A stretch of 64,000 bases of DNA from Delphinapterus leucas (lineage: Eukaryota; Chordata; Mammalia; Artiodactyla; Monodontidae). Shown here piece after piece: positions 24,209-37,604 of the stretch. The stretch lies in NCBI RefSeq assembly GCF_002288925.2, contig NW_022098076.1:71927425-71991424 (forward strand). Direction: 5' to 3'. Each line of letters starts with the position of its first letter. The first letter of the stretch is position 1. Under the pieces are notes generated by a model, which was not told the DNA's origin, searched no databases, and saw nothing but the letters and a program-made list of their open reading frames with translations. A program made the position numbers and the translations under genes.

Positions 24209-25212
24209 TCCTTTTTATTGGAGTATAATTGCTTTACAATGTTTTGTTATTTTCTGCTGTACAATGAAGTAAATCAGCTGTATGTATACCTATATCTCCT
24301 CCCTCTTGGACCTCCCTCCCACCTCTCGCCCCATCCCACCCATCTAGGTTGTCACAGAGCATTGAGCTGAGCTTCCTGTGCTTTATAGCATGTTCCCTCT
24401 AGCTATCTATTTTACGCATGGTAGTGTACATATGTCAATCCTAATCTCCCAATTCATCCCAACATCTCCTTCCTCCACTGTGTCCACATGTCCGTTCTCT
24501 GCGTCTATGTCTCTGTTCCTGCCCTGAAAATAGGTTCATCTGTACCATTTTTCTAGATTCCACATGTATGTGTTAATATATGATATTTGTTTTTCTCTTT
24601 CTGGCTTACTTCACTCTGTAGGACAGACTCTAGATCCATCCACATCTCTACAAATGACCCAGTTTCATTCCTTTTTATTACTGAGTAATATTCCATTGTA
24701 TATATGTACCACATCTTCTTTATCCATTCATCTGTCATTGGACATTCAGGTTGTTTCCATGTCCCGGCTATTGTAATAGTACTGCAATGAACACTGGGGT
24801 ACGTGTCCTTTTGAATTCTGGTTTTCTCAGGGTATATGCCCAGTAGTGGGATTGCTGGGTAGTTCTATTTTTAGTTTTTTAAGGAACCTCCATACTGTTC
24901 TCCACAGTGGCTGTATCAATTTATATTCCCACCAACAGTGCAAAGGGGTTCCCTTTTCTCCACACTCTCTCCAGCATTTATTGTTTCTAGATTTTTGATG
25001 ATGGCCATTCTGACTGGTGTGAGTTGATACCTCTTTGTAGTTCTGATTTGCATTTCTCTAATAATTAGTGATGTTGAGCATCTTTTCACGTGCCTCTTGG
25101 CCATCTGTATGTCTTCTTTGGTGAAATGTCTATTTAGATCTTCCACCCATTTTTTAATTGGGTTGTTTGTGTTTTTGATATTGAGCTCCATGAGCTGTTT
25201 GTATATTTTGGA

Positions 25213-25383
25213 GATTAATCCAGTGGTCCCCAACGTTTTTGGACCCAGGCACTGGTTTCTCGGAAGACAGTTTTTCCATGGACCGGGGGCAGGGGTGGAG
25301 GGGTTTGTTCAGGCGGTAATATGAGCGATGGGGAGCAGCAGGTAAAGATTCGTGTGTCCACCACTCACCTCCCTGGATTAATC
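25213..25383 (+). mobile_element. hAT-type non-autonomous transposon fragment with 8-bp TSD
   Basis: A 155-bp segment (25221-25375) starting cagtggtccccaacgttttt interrupts the L1 and ends in CTG. It is flanked by 8-bp direct repeats gattaatc at 25213-25220 and 25376-25383; 8 bp is the hAT duplication length. The left terminus is a familiar mammalian hAT end. The right terminal inverted repeat is almost entirely missing (only about ccctg fits), so most of the interior and 3' end were lost. Exact family not assigned. Confidence 0.75.
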
Positions 25384-25865
25384 CTTTGTTCGTTGCTTAG
25401 TTTGCAAATATTTTCTCCCATTCTGGGGGTTGCCTTTTCATCTTGTTTCTGGTTTCCTTTGCTGTGCAAAAGCTTTTCAGTTTCATTAGGTCCCATTTGT
25501 TTATTTTTGTTTTTATTTCCATTTCTCTAGGAGGTGGGTCAAAAAGGATCTTGCTGTGATTTATGTCAAAGAGTGTTCTTCCTATGTTTTCCTCTAAGAG
25601 TTTTATAGCGTCTGGTCTTACATTTAAGTCTTTAAATCCATTTGGAGTTTATTTTTGTGTATGGTGTTACAAGTGTTCTAATTTCATTCTTTTACATGTA
25701 GCTGTCCAGTTTTCCCAGCACCACTTATTGAAGAGGCTGTCTTTTCTCCATTGTATGTTCTTGCCTCCTTTGTCATAAATTAGGTGACCATATGTGTGTG
25801 GGTTTATCTCTGGGCTTTCCATCCTGTACTATTGATCTATATTTCTATTTTTGTTTTCAATTTTC

Positions 25866-27080
25866 AGACCAGGGCTCTCTATGCCACACCAGAGATGCAT
25901 GTAGAAATATTTAATTGTTTTTGACATGTTTGCTTGTCACTGCTGTTTCATAACCATAAAGAGAATTAAATAATTAGGGACAGATTACTAGAGAGCTAAA
26001 ATGAGAGTTAAAACGAAGCAATTCACAGACACATCTAGTAAAGACATACAGAAATTTGTCTTGGATTTTCAGAAAGCCTCAGAACTGACTGACTTTTCTG
26101 ATTATGATTTACACATGTCTATGGTTGATTTTAAGATGGATTCATTATAGATTGTCAACAATCATAAGATTTTTCAGATTGGAAAGTTCCATTATAAGTG
26201 AATTACCAAATAACACATAATTCCATGTACCTACCTTACTGATAATTTTGTCTTTTCTTCCATTCTTCGAAACTTAGCATTACAAAGATGTCTTGAAATT
26301 CTATGTTATCATAGTTTGAGCTTTTCTGTCCTGTTATTGTCCCAATTACCAAATTTTGAATGAAACTTTTGTACAGGATAGATTCCTATGTTATCTGAAA
26401 ATTCAACCATTAATTCAAAGCAATTCACACTCTATGCAGTCATAATTACATTTATAATTTTATGTTCTGTTTTTGCCTTATAACCTTTAAAGTTAGTGTG
26501 GACCCCTAACTGATATAAAGGGAACCAATATTTTTTATAGTAACCAAAACATAAAAGAAATGTTATTTCAAAATTTATCAGATGATGTTATTCAGAGATG
26601 AATTACAGTATTAGAGCACAGTTGCCTTAGCTATTTCAGGGTTTTGTTTGTTTGAAGCAGAACTGATTTTTTTAACAGCAGAATCATTGAGCTTTCTGAC
26701 CTTCATAGGCCCAGGACACTGATAGTATAGTTTCATTTTTACTACACAGAATCACACGCAGCTGGAGACTAAGCTCTGACATCAGGTGCCCAGGGAAAGC
26801 TGCAGGTGTGGGAACGGGAAGTGAATGGGCCAAGGTGGAGAGGTTTTTGAGAGAATTTCTGCCACAGAGAGGATAGATTCAGGAAATCTACAGTAGCAGG
26901 AGATTTTTAATTAATTTATTTAATTTATTTATACCAAACAGGGAAGAGAGAAAAAGCAAAAAATGAATGGCATGTCCAGAGATTGGGACAAATATTTGAA
27001 AGAGCTGGGAAGAGAAGGAACAAATTTTGTATGAGAATATTTAGAGTAAGTTGAAGTCTGCAGTCTTGCTACTGAAAGCA
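25866..27080. other. Intergenic, nothing recognised
   Basis: AT-rich sequence with a TTTA-rich patch at about 26910-26935. No exon. Confidence 0.5.
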
Positions 27081-27084
27081 TTAT

Positions 27085-27190
27085 TCAAGAGCTAGCAGCA
27101 TCAACACCAGCTGTGAATGCATTAGAAATGCAGAATCTTGAACCAGGTTCTGTACTTTAACACTATCCCAGGCAAATGAATGGTTGAGAT
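27085..27190 (-). mobile_element. MER5A-type hAT fragment
   Basis: Antisense MER5A: 'gctagcagcatcaacacca' then 'cattagaaatgcagaatctt' in the expected spacing. Confidence 0.75.
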
Positions 27191-28825
27191 TTAATTTTGG
27201 GGAGCCTGTTTTTGACATTAAAATAAATACAAATATACCTTCAAACATTATCAGAATTACTTAGAAGTTTTTCTTTGAAGTTTGAATTTTACATTTTAAA
27301 GCTATGGGAAAATGTTAGAGATCTTAACAATTTTGTGTTTTACTTCTTGTTCACTCTCAGTTTTCTTCATATGAAATATTTAATTATCAAGGTAATTATG
27401 AAGTATGCTTGGTCAAAAGCATCCTATTAAGTGTTTTATTGTAATATTAAAATATTTTATTTTTTAATGGATTGAAATCAACTATGAGCTTGCTTTTTAA
27501 ATTACAGTTGCATACCCTCCCCAGTTTTTGTTGTTGTCAGATGGTGCATTTTTCTTTTACAACATTATTTTTAATAAATGTGTGAATATAAAGCATTGAG
27601 ATTGCTTTACAAGTGTCACAACACCTCCATTATGATTACTGGATTATATCCTCCCACACCTTATTTTGTTTTGCTTTGTTTTATTTTATTTTAAATCGCT
27701 CATTATCCAGCTTAAACCCATTAGTCTTGGCTGCAAATACTTTTTAATGCCGTTCAAACAATTCAAATCCACCACCCAAAGCAAAGTTTTGCCAAAGGAA
27801 CAGATATTCAAAAATGTGCTACCAGTATGAAAAGCAGTTTCCAAAGACAAGTTCTAAAAAATATTTTTGGCAAGTGTAGTATCAGTATGGTAAATGTCAG
27901 TTTCCCCAGGTGTCTGCTTTCAAAGAGTTTATGTTCAGGCATATATACACATTTGATATATTTGCTAAAATATCCATTTCATTGCCTTGAAAATATAGCA
28001 AAAGCTGAAGGAAGAAAAAGAGCTCAAATTCAAATTGTACAATTTTTTTTCTTAATTATAGATGAAAACTTGAGTCAGGTAGAAATATGGTAAAGCAGTC
28101 CACTATAAAAATGATAGAAGGTTCTAGGTCAAGTTGACTATTGGAAATAAAGCCACTATGATGTTTCATCAAATATCAGGATTCAGTGCCAAGGATTTTC
28201 ATTATACACAGGTTACGAAGTACTTTATAAATCACCATATCTGCTGACATTCAATTACATTCAGTCTTATTAATATGAACTATAGAATGTTTTTAGGTGT
28301 CTACTGGCAGTAAAATCAGCTTTTTTATTAAAAAAGCTTGGCAATCATACATGGCCCAAAAGTTCACAAAACACCTTTAAACATCAAAGATATAAATGCT
28401 GATTATTTTTAAATGTTTCAAACTATAGACTAATTACCTAAGAACCTTAAAAATAGATACCTGTCCATATGCCCAGGGTCTGACTGAAATAGGACAGCAG
28501 ACCTTGTGCAAATCAGGTAGTGATTTTTCCAAGAAAATGTAGTCCTTCCACACCTCTTTCTATATGATAACTGTTTATTTTGCACAATAATATATTTTTA
28601 TGAGTGAATCTGGTACGTTTGTAAAATGGTCTCAAAGTCTCTGGGAGAAGAAACACCTGTCCTGGTTCTTGTAATTCCTCAATAATAGCTCCTGTACAGG
28701 GCAGATAATGTTGAAAATTGACTCAGCATTTTAGCATTCTCACACTTCCAGGTAATGTGGACTCATCTTTTCTCCCCATTTTATATATTCTCTTCCAACT
28801 GAAGAATCCTTACATATAGATTTTA
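27191..28825. other. Intergenic, nothing recognised
   Basis: Very AT-rich. The 88-aa open frame at 27827-28093 shows no family resemblance. Confidence 0.5.
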
Positions 28826-28828
28826 GAT

Positions 28829-29012
28829 CAGAGGTTTGAAACACTGGTTTTATTTGAGTCATTTATAAAACTATTGATTCCTGGACCTGTATCCAGGTAT
28901 TCTGACTTCTTGTTCTGTGGGATGCCCAGAGATGGTATTATTATTATTATTATTATTATTACCACCCCTGTTAATTCTATTATGCAATATGGATTGGGAA
29001 CTGCTCTCAGAT
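28829..29012 (+). mobile_element. MER5-like hAT fragment with internal (ATT)n
   Basis: Sense MER5-like motifs ('gattcctggacctgtatcca', 'ggtattctgact') are followed by an ATT trinucleotide run at 28937-28961 and then 'ttgggaactgctctcag'. Assignment is tentative. Confidence 0.45.
28937..28961. repeat. (ATT)n microsatellite
   Basis: About eight uninterrupted ATT units. Confidence 0.95.
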
Positions 29013-30160
29013 CATGGCTACGAGGAGCTGAAAAGCCTCTATATAATTTTGCAAGTAGTACAAGAGAGAAGAGGTATTCTTGTAAGATGTCCTTTAGGCT
29101 ACCACAAATTTTATGACATTTGTATGAGCTGCATGATTTTGGGGATTTATTTGCATATATATATTGTAATATATATATATATATCAAATGTACTTATGCC
29201 CCATATTTAGAAATAAATAAATTTTTTATTTAAATAGGGCTTAAAATCATCTGTTCAAAGCAAGGCACTTCAAACCTTAAAAAGTTCTCTCAGGTGTGTA
29301 AGCACCTTGATGAGAAATATTTTCCCATGACCACAAGGGGGTGCTAATGAACTGTGACTGTAAATGGTGTAATTCAGAATTAAAGTAAAATTGGTAATCA
29401 TATGTGCAGTTGAAGTCATTGTTATCAGCAAATTTTTCTTTTTCTGAAAATAAATGATTTATAGTGACAGTAACATAAACTGCTTTCTATTCTGTATGTA
29501 TAATTTCTCTATGCCCACAATATAGTAAGGAATTCTCTTTCTTTGGAAAATATTTTCCTGTAGAGATGTTAGTTAAATTTTCTAATTTAAATGCTTGGAC
29601 ATTGTTATAGGTTTGTTAAATATATTTTAAAGGGACAGATCAAAATGTTCTCTCTAATTTTAAAAATGTTTCTAGTGTCTAATTTGTTTTCCATGAACAT
29701 GTTATACTTCTATTAGATTAAAAGTAACACTTATTTTTCTTATGACTATGAATGACCCTGAGCAGATTTAATTCTTCATTTGTTTCATAATTTATCAAAC
29801 TCAGACTTGAAATGTACTCAGAATTGACAAATGTTAAAATGGTTTTTTGGTAGGATTAAGAATTTGAGGAGATAAACGTTATACTTGGTTCAGACATTAA
29901 ATAGTTAATTTTTTCCCAAAACTTAACTTTGTAACAAAAGAATATTCTAAAATATAAACACAGAAATCATCTATGGAATTTAGTCCAATAAACATTATGA
30001 ATGCCTTTTATTTTGAAGCAAAAAGTGCTGGGATTCATGAACAAAGAAGGCAGGTTCCCTGTTCCCAAGAAATGTGCAGTTTAGTGAATTTAAAATTATT
30101 AGTGTAGGGGAGATTAAGAGATTTGTGATTCCCTCCGCATTCTGTTTTGTACCTTTCCCT
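29013..30160. other. Intergenic, nothing recognised
   Basis: AT-rich, with an AT dinucleotide run at 29155-29184. The segment at 30015-30095 resembles an L2 3' region weakly. Confidence 0.45.
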
Positions 30161-30405
30161 CATATCATCTTTTTTTTTTTTTTTTTTTTTTTTTTTGCGG
30201 TACGCTGGCCTCTCACTGTCGTGGCCTCTCCCGTTGCGGCGGAGCACAGGCTCCGGATGCGCAGGCTCAGCGGCCATGGCTCACGGGCCCAGCCGCTCCG
30301 CGGCATGTGGGATCTTCCCGGACCGGGGCACAAGCCCGTGTCCCCTGCATCGGCAGGCGGACTCTCAACCACTGCGCCACCAGGGAAGCCCCCCCATATC
30401 ATCTT
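30161..30405 (-). mobile_element. CHR-2-type SINE with 11-bp TSD
   Basis: Antisense SINE. The poly(A) tail appears as a T run (about 30171-30196), then the body, then the tRNA-like head ending at the complement of gggcttccctggtggcgcag. TSD catatcatctt at 30161-30171 and 30395-30405. A short C run separates the head from the TSD. Open frames on both strands here are SINE translations. Confidence 0.96.
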
Positions 30406-33400
30406 AATAGGCCTCAGGATTAGGTATCTTCCCCTACAGGAAGGCTCAATGCATCCACCTTTTGGAACAATTGAATTTCCATGCAGCATGAAAAGCTGGT
30501 AAGGCAAGCAGGAGTTCTGTCTTCCAAACAGAAGATATTTGACTCTTTTGTAACATATGGCAATGAGTAAAGCAGAGAAGAGCCTTTGAGCTAAACCATG
30601 GAAACTTAGTTTTTAGTACTCCAAAAACAGTTTCCGGGGCCTCCTGTCCTCCAGTGGTCCTGCATGCCAGTATCCGACTGAGTAACGCACAAGTACATTG
30701 AACTGCTTCTGTTGAAGCCCTTCTTTCCAAGATTTCAGAGCCCTTCATAACATACCTCCTTTACGGTAATATTTACCTCCACTCTGTACCTTTCCATTTT
30801 TTATCATGTGCAAACTGATGTGCATTTTTATTTGTGAGGACCTGGGCTGGATACGCTCTGAGGCTGGCCTATGCTTCAGAAAGTTAAAAATAGTTCAGAG
30901 TCTTCAGAGATGGGGCTGAATGTAGTTATCATGGTCATTTAAATCAGGATTTTCTTGCTGCTGAGATTCTATGACTATTGCAGAAATAGCTGCATGAATT
31001 TTGGTTACTCTGCCGTCTGGACTCTTAACTTAGGCTCAGGATTCCTGTCGCCTGGTCTCACCACCAGCAGCCTGAGCCCCATATGATGACTTACCTACGT
31101 GCCTTTTCCCATACTGCTGAGACTCTGGTCTGTGTTTTGAATTCACTACCCTGTTTTGCTATGTTGTTGGATCCTAAGGATTCGGATACTTGCTTTTTTG
31201 GTTTGAGTCACTCACATGGATGCGGATATGTCCCATGCCCCTCCCGTACCTCATCTCTGCCTTGATTACCCAATTTTGAACTGATGTGACTTCTCCAGTG
31301 TCCCCATGACACTGATGCCTACATAGCTAACTCGTTGCTCCTTGCCTCGCAATATGTCATCTCCACCTTTCTCAGGGCAGGTTTCCCTATGCCACAAACA
31401 CAATGGGATCATCCTCCTATTTGTGCTCATACATCAACACTTCCCTTTTTTATGTCATCATCTATTGAAAACCTAATTCTCAAAACACTATTTCTACTTC
31501 CAAAACCTTTTGTTTCACTAGAATCTTTCTCCTGTAAACATAGACTTTTCCTCTGTTCCATCATCTGAAAGATTCCCCTCTCTTCACATCCTGCCTATTT
31601 CTTTGTTGCCCAGTTTTGAGGCAGATCTTTCTTTCATTGTCTTCTGGAACCAACAGGCTCACCTTAGTGTCAATCCTGGGTGCAAGTTGTTAACAAGAGT
31701 CAGTTAGGAGCTTTGTTGCAACTAAGCCTGCTGTTGGCAGTTGATTTTATTGAAATGGGATTTGTTTTAAACAAGTTGATAGCTATACAGAAGCTTACGG
31801 TCATTGAATGAACCAAGATTAGTTGCACTCAAATTTATAGTGGATAAAAACTGACTGGGTGGGAAACAAAAAAATAGGAGGGCATTCTAGTTTCTACTGT
31901 GGCTCAGGACAGATACCCGTGACCACAGAAGATAATTTGAGGAGCAAAAATGTGAATAGAAAAATGAGACAAAAAACAAATGAAGCTGTTAAGCCAGCAC
32001 ACTAATTCAAGTTGACTTCTGTGACTGGTGGGCCAGGGGAGTCCTGAGAGAACTCACAGGGGATGAATTTCAGTCTTCAATACCCCACATTCCTAAGTAA
32101 TGCTTTGGCTCGAGGTTAGAGAAATCAGAGTGAAATAAGATGGGGAAAATAGACTTTGGGGACTCCTGAGCAAGGTAAAAACTGGTCTGAAGTTGTGGAA
32201 ATGGATGGAGAGATTTTATTGTTCCTAGAATAACCAGGTAAAACCTATCTTTAGGTAGCAAAAGCAGGGCTTTCTGCTGTATATCAGCAACATCCCTACA
32301 CAGTTAGACCTTACCCCTTCCATCCATCTCTAGATTTTCTACTCCATAATCAGAAATTTTCTGAATTTTAGTCATAATGACTTCTGATGGTATTTATATT
32401 GGTTCAATATATTGGTTTATATTGACAAAGACTACTGGAATAAGTAAGGAGCATAGCTGTGTTCTTTAATTGGAAGATAAGGTTGTGGCAGTGGTCAAAT
32501 TAACACCAGCAAGGTCCATGTGACATGAGGATGTCCCCATCCCTTATCACAGTCCAGTAAATATCCTGCATTAAAAACAATGTGGCAGAGTATTCTTGAC
32601 TCTAAATTTTTAAAATAAGCTTGAAGACAATCAACTAATTTTCTTACTAATTGCCCAGTTGTAACATTGATGATATCAATGGGCTTAGCAAGTTTAGTGA
32701 CTTCAGGTCACATTTTATATTTTTAAAAATGTATTTGTTGACTAAAACCTATTATTTTTTTCTAGCCTGGTAAATTTTTGCCAGCATCTGGGTTTATAAG
32801 CCCTGTGTGACTTACATAACAAATGCAATTAGTCTGTATGCCGTTTAATTAAAATTCCATGTATGTGGTCTATTTATTCAGGAACTCAAACTTTATCTCT
32901 TCTATAGGATAGTTAATACATAAAGTACATTAAGGGATTCTCAATTATCATTTAAAACTCATTATTGGCAATGTTTAGCAGCAATACAGTAAAGTTATAA
33001 ACACTTCTATATGTTTCTTTTACCATCTCGCTTTGTGCAGTTGTCTGCAAAAACAAATTTTCCAAATTTAACAAGGAAAACTTCATTGCTAATTAGATTT
33101 AGAAAACAGTCTAGAAACTAATTGAAAAAATAAATTTAAGAAGAGGGAGCAATTTGTCCAAAATTATCCATGAAATCTTTACTGCTACCATGTAAGGTCT
33201 ATTTTCAGTTTACTTTTCTTTAACATCTGTAAAACAGTGATTAAAATAATATATAAGTGCGTACTAAAATAACTGGTGGGAAAAAAGCATAGAATAGATG
33301 TCTTACCTATATGCAAAAAGTGAACTCATATTCTTGTGTATTTTAGAAAATTTACACTTATTATCACACAATTTAAAGATTTTTATTTTATCATAGTACT

Positions 33401-34630
33401 TGGAAAAAATCTTCTGGTCGTTTTTAAAGGAGTGATACCACACATTGACAGTAGATGGCACCATTGTCATTTTCTAACAATGTACTGCGTCAGAGGGGGC
33501 AAAGGCTCTCGTGGGCACCCATTCTTTCATTTAAGAGGCAAGAAGGACTACTGCCCAAGAATCAAGCTTGAAAGTTGTTATTAATTTGAAATTACATCAA
33601 AGTGCCATTCTTTTGCCACTCTCTGTTTTAAAAGAACAAAAATTCCCTCATACCTTTGCTGTTAACTACTCCACTGGGGTAGCCTAAAATTCTTTTATGT
33701 GTAATGATTTTCTTTTAAATGATTTCAGTGCTTTTGCTGACACAACAGAACAAAGTCTTACAGAAATGATGCTAAGGAAAGAAATCTATCACCTCATGAT
33801 AAGGATAACAATACTGTTTATTCATCTTTGATATTTATTATCCCTTTCAGTAGCATTGCATGTGTAACATGGCAGTTATAAAGGTTGCAGTCAGTTTTCA
33901 TTAGGAAGATTATCTGTATTTACATTTTCTTACAAATGCTGAAATTACCTCCCACCAGCTCTTTTGTCAATCCCCAATCCATTTACTACTACTTTTTATC
34001 CTAAAACAAATAACAGCAAAAACAACAAAACTTAGTTCACTACTTTTCCCTACAACGGTTTGCTATTGTCCAGTTTAATACCAAGTCAACCATTAGTCAC
34101 TAATGGATTAGTAGCTTGAAAAGGTGGATGCTATTGACAGGCCCAAATGGATTTTTAAGCATTTCTCTAAAACTCCTTGCTAATGTTCCTTTCACAGGAT
34201 CAGTTGAACATGTCAATCCCTTCCTGCAATTTTTTGGTTTTGCTCCAATCAAAAAGATAAGGTTTGCCATCCTATGATTTTCATTTTACTTTAATCATGG
34301 AGATCTAGTTTGCCTTCCTAGGATTTTCATGGTTGATTGATGGTGTGAAATAGTGCATTGGTAAGAGAATAATTGGAGAGAACTCCATGGAGATTATCTG
34401 TTTTTGTTTTACTTGCCATTATGCTTCCATCTAACTCAGAAAATTGACTGATGACTATTATATTTGAGCCTGTGTGTATGTATACAACTTTCTTCAACAT
34501 ACTTGGGATGTCTTTCAACTGCTACACTTATTTTATAACAAGGAATCTGGGTACAAAAAGGGCATCATTTGATTCTCTGGTTCATTATATCTCAGCTACT
34601 ACTAGAGCTAAGAACAAAAGCTAACTTTAA
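30406..34630. other. Intergenic, nothing recognised
   Basis: 4.2 kb without a repeat I can name or an exon I can support. Small frames at 30446-30748 (minus) and 31083-31568 (plus) lack splice context and domain similarity. Confidence 0.5.
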
Positions 34631-34631
34631 A

Positions 34632-34872
34632 ATATCTGATTTGAGGGCTTCCCTGGTGGCGCAGTGGTTGAGAGTCCGCCTGCCAATGCAGGGGACATGG
34701 GTTCGTGCCCTGGTCCGGGAGGATCCCACATGCGGCGGAGCGGCTGGGCCCGTGAGCCATGGCTACTGAGCCTGCGCGTCCGGAGCCTGTGCTCCACAAC
34801 AGGAGAGGCCACAACAGTGAGAGGCCTGTGTACCGCCAAAAAAAAAAAATCATGTATATATATCTGATTTGA
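34632..34872 (+). mobile_element. CHR-2-type SINE with 13-bp TSD
   Basis: Starts gggcttccctggtggcgcag at 34645. Complete tRNA-like head, body and A12 tail (about 34838-34849) followed by a TA-rich stretch. TSD atatctgatttga at 34632-34644 and 34860-34872, with no mismatch. This is the cleanest SINE in the window. Confidence 0.97.
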
Positions 34873-35722
34873 CAATCACCTATGCAACCAGAAATGGTAT
34901 AAACAAAGGTGAAACATATTTTCTAGGAATATTCAGAGATCAGACATTGCACTTTGTTTAGATGCCTAGCATCATTCAACTATACTATCCTACAGGTATG
35001 GCTGAATCAGGATAAAATTACTGCTATTCTTAATATTTGGGATTGATGTTAGATGCCAAATAGCCTGCAGCTGGTGTCGAATGCTTCAGCCTTATGAATA
35101 AGTGGAGCTATTTGAGACAAAATCATCTCTAATTTCTATTTCAGTTTGGTTTTTGTTTTCATCAGCATCCATATGACTTGGCTTTTATCTCTGTAGACGT
35201 GCTAGGTGTTATATACTAAAGGGAAGTGCTAGATGCTATACTGCAAGTAAATAGGAAAAGTCCTTATGTGTCAAGGAATGTTCTTATTTTGTGCCCCACA
35301 GCTAGAACGATGCCTTAGACAGGCGAGTATGTTGCTCAGCAAATAACTTACTAAAGACGTCAGCAAGACAATACGAAAGATTCGTTGAGAAATACAGAAA
35401 CTGCATATGTATGCAATGTATGATTTTTCACAAGCTATAAACCCACATGTGCAACCATAGAATCAAACTTAGAAATTGTGATCTAGTTATGTCCAGGCAA
35501 TTTGAGTATTTTCTGAGGTTTCTCTCAAGCATTTGAGATTTAAACTCAGTTAAATTCAGGATTTTACCTCTCCCCCTTCTGCCATCTTCTGCTTCTACAG
35601 TCTGGGAGGGTCCACAATCTCATTTTGATTCACACTGGTCCATATCAGAATGGCTATTTCCTTGTATCAGTAGTGATATAGTAGTTGTAAGTCCATTTCT
35701 CTCTGGCAGTTTTAGTATAGGC
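34873..35722. other. Intergenic, nothing recognised
   Basis: No exon or named repeat between the SINE and the hAT element. Confidence 0.5.
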
Positions 35723-35955
35723 CAGGGTTTCTCAGTCTTGCCACTATTGACATTTTGGGTCAGACAATTCTTGGACAAATTCAGATAATTTGGACAGTCG
35801 TGGAGGACTTTTTTGTGTATTGCAGCAGCATCCTTGACCTTTACCTACTAGATGCCAGTAATACTCCCTCCAGCCACTATAGTCAAATATATCTTCAGAC
35901 ATTGCCAAACGTCCCCTGGGTGGTGAAACTGACCACCTCCCTTTAAAAACTACTG
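35723..35955 (+). mobile_element. hAT-Charlie non-autonomous element (MER20-like)
   Basis: Begins cagggtttctcagtcttgcc ('actattgacattttgggt' follows), contains 'gcagcatccttgacct' and 'gatgccagtaatactccct', then 'cagacattgccaaa', and ends near 'aaaactactg'. The order and spacing fit a nearly full-length element of about 230 bp. The MER20 name is from memory. Confidence 0.7.
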
Positions 35956-37600
35956 TGTAGGTTTTTAAAAATCTCTAACTCTGCTGTATTATACTCGTGT
36001 ACTCTATCGTTCCAATATTATTTCTATTCCTTATTTGAGACTCCAAAACACTGTGTGAATGCTTATAATATGTTCAGGGGCAGATTTCAGTTTTGTAGGG
36101 CTTGAAGTTATATCGCTTTGGGTCCCCTATTTAAGGAAAGGAATACAGAATTATAAAAATAAAACTAAGCTTTAATAATAAGTTAATGATTATTTAGAAG
36201 GAGAAAAAAGAAATTATGATAAATCACAAATTTTTAAAAGCTGACAAATACTACAAATATCATAAAATCCAGAAAAACACAATACGTTTATTAACTAGCT
36301 GTTTATAACACTCTTTTGGACTCCATTTTTGGCTATGTATTCTATGGTAACCTCTACAGTTTTTAACATTATTTTTTATAGAGAGAATAGATCATTTAGG
36401 TGTTCTCTACTATGGGTAAATTGACACTTTTTTTTTTGTTATTCTTGATATTTCAGTAAGGTTTACTTCAGCCTCACAACTTGTTATTCTTGTGAACCAG
36501 TATATCGCAATGCATAAAACATGTGATTTTGCATACAGACATTTCTCTGCTTTCAGTATTGCTATAGATTGGTGTTTTGTACAGGAATTCTGATAAACTC
36601 TATTTCACCTAATTGCCATCAAAAGAAGAGTAAAATAGGAGGAGTGTTTAATAATAATTAATCATAGTAAATGTGGCATTATTGAGTTCATTCATGACAG
36701 GAGTACATTTCTGTTTTGACTAATCAACCATGAGAACTGAATCCTTTGCTCACAATTTTACAGCTTTGATTATTGGAAGAATTCCCTAGAGACTAGCTTC
36801 TAGAGCCACACATTTCAAACCTTTTCTTCTTCCACTTCACACATTCTTTTAGTTCTTGGTGCCATAGGGCACATTCATATAGAAATACAACCTCTAGCTT
36901 TTCGCATTACTGTCTCCATCCTGGAGTAAGTGAACAAGGGGACACAGTGGGCATGGTACACCAGGAAGGCCAGCAATAATGTAATTATACACAGAATTGA
37001 CCGCTAATCCCATGAACATAGCCCACTTTACCCAAACTAAATATATTCTCTACTTGCCTTGCCCTCAGAAGGAGCGAAATGCCCTGGTCACTGCAATACA
37101 CCCTTATACAAGATGGAAATATGACAGGGAGGACATTGGAGTGGAAAGAGATGGACATCTTCTTTAATGGTAGTTAGAACATCTTATTTTTGCAAATTTT
37201 ACAAAAATTTACCTGAGTGAAAAATACATTCCGATGGTCTCTCCCAGGGCCTCAGAAGTGACATGCAAATAAAGAGAACTGAAACATTAACTTCATTAGT
37301 TTAAAGCAAACCCATTTTAACCACAGCTCCTGCCACAGGGGAAGATGGTGGGGGAGATGGAGGAGGAGAGAAGATGGAAGCAGGAGATTTATTTTGGGTC
37401 ACAGGAAACAAGTAGAGAATAAAGGGTTCATGATGTCTGAAAAACGGAAGGAGAATTTCCTAGCAATAGTCCACATATTAGTTTTACCTTTTTACCTTAA
37501 AGCTAATAATGCTCCCTCCCTCCAAAACAATACAGAGAAAAAAAGTATTTTGTAGCACTTAATTGCATGGTACATTTCCACTGGATTAAGAACACTCTTG
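35956..37600. other. Intergenic, largely unclassified
   Basis: The piece at about 36080-36180 looks like an old interspersed repeat that I cannot name. The rest is unremarkable. Confidence 0.45.
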
Positions 37601-37604
37601 TTTA

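Larger units (their letters stand above)
24088..25865 (-). mobile_element. 5'-truncated L1 with 13-bp TSD, later invaded by a hAT fragment
   Basis: Antisense L1 from the tail at 24101 (expanded to a CTTT/CTTC microsatellite), through the 3' UTR and into ORF2, ending at about 25852. TSD gttttcaattttc at 24088-24100 and 25853-25865. The minus-strand open frame at 24916-25233 contains L1 ORF2 C-terminal residues ([33 protein letters not shown]); its first few codons come from the inserted hAT piece. Removing 25221-25383 restores continuous L1, so the insertion is secondary. No intact ORF remains. Confidence 0.94.

Noticed and set aside
24062..24370. 102-aa frame rich in FLSF repeats
   Set aside because: It reads through the CTTT microsatellite and antisense L1 UTR; there is no protein-coding evidence.
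34645..34859. tRNA gene
   Set aside because: The tRNA-like boxes belong to a SINE head. The remainder is the CHR body and poly(A) tail, and no cloverleaf can be completed.
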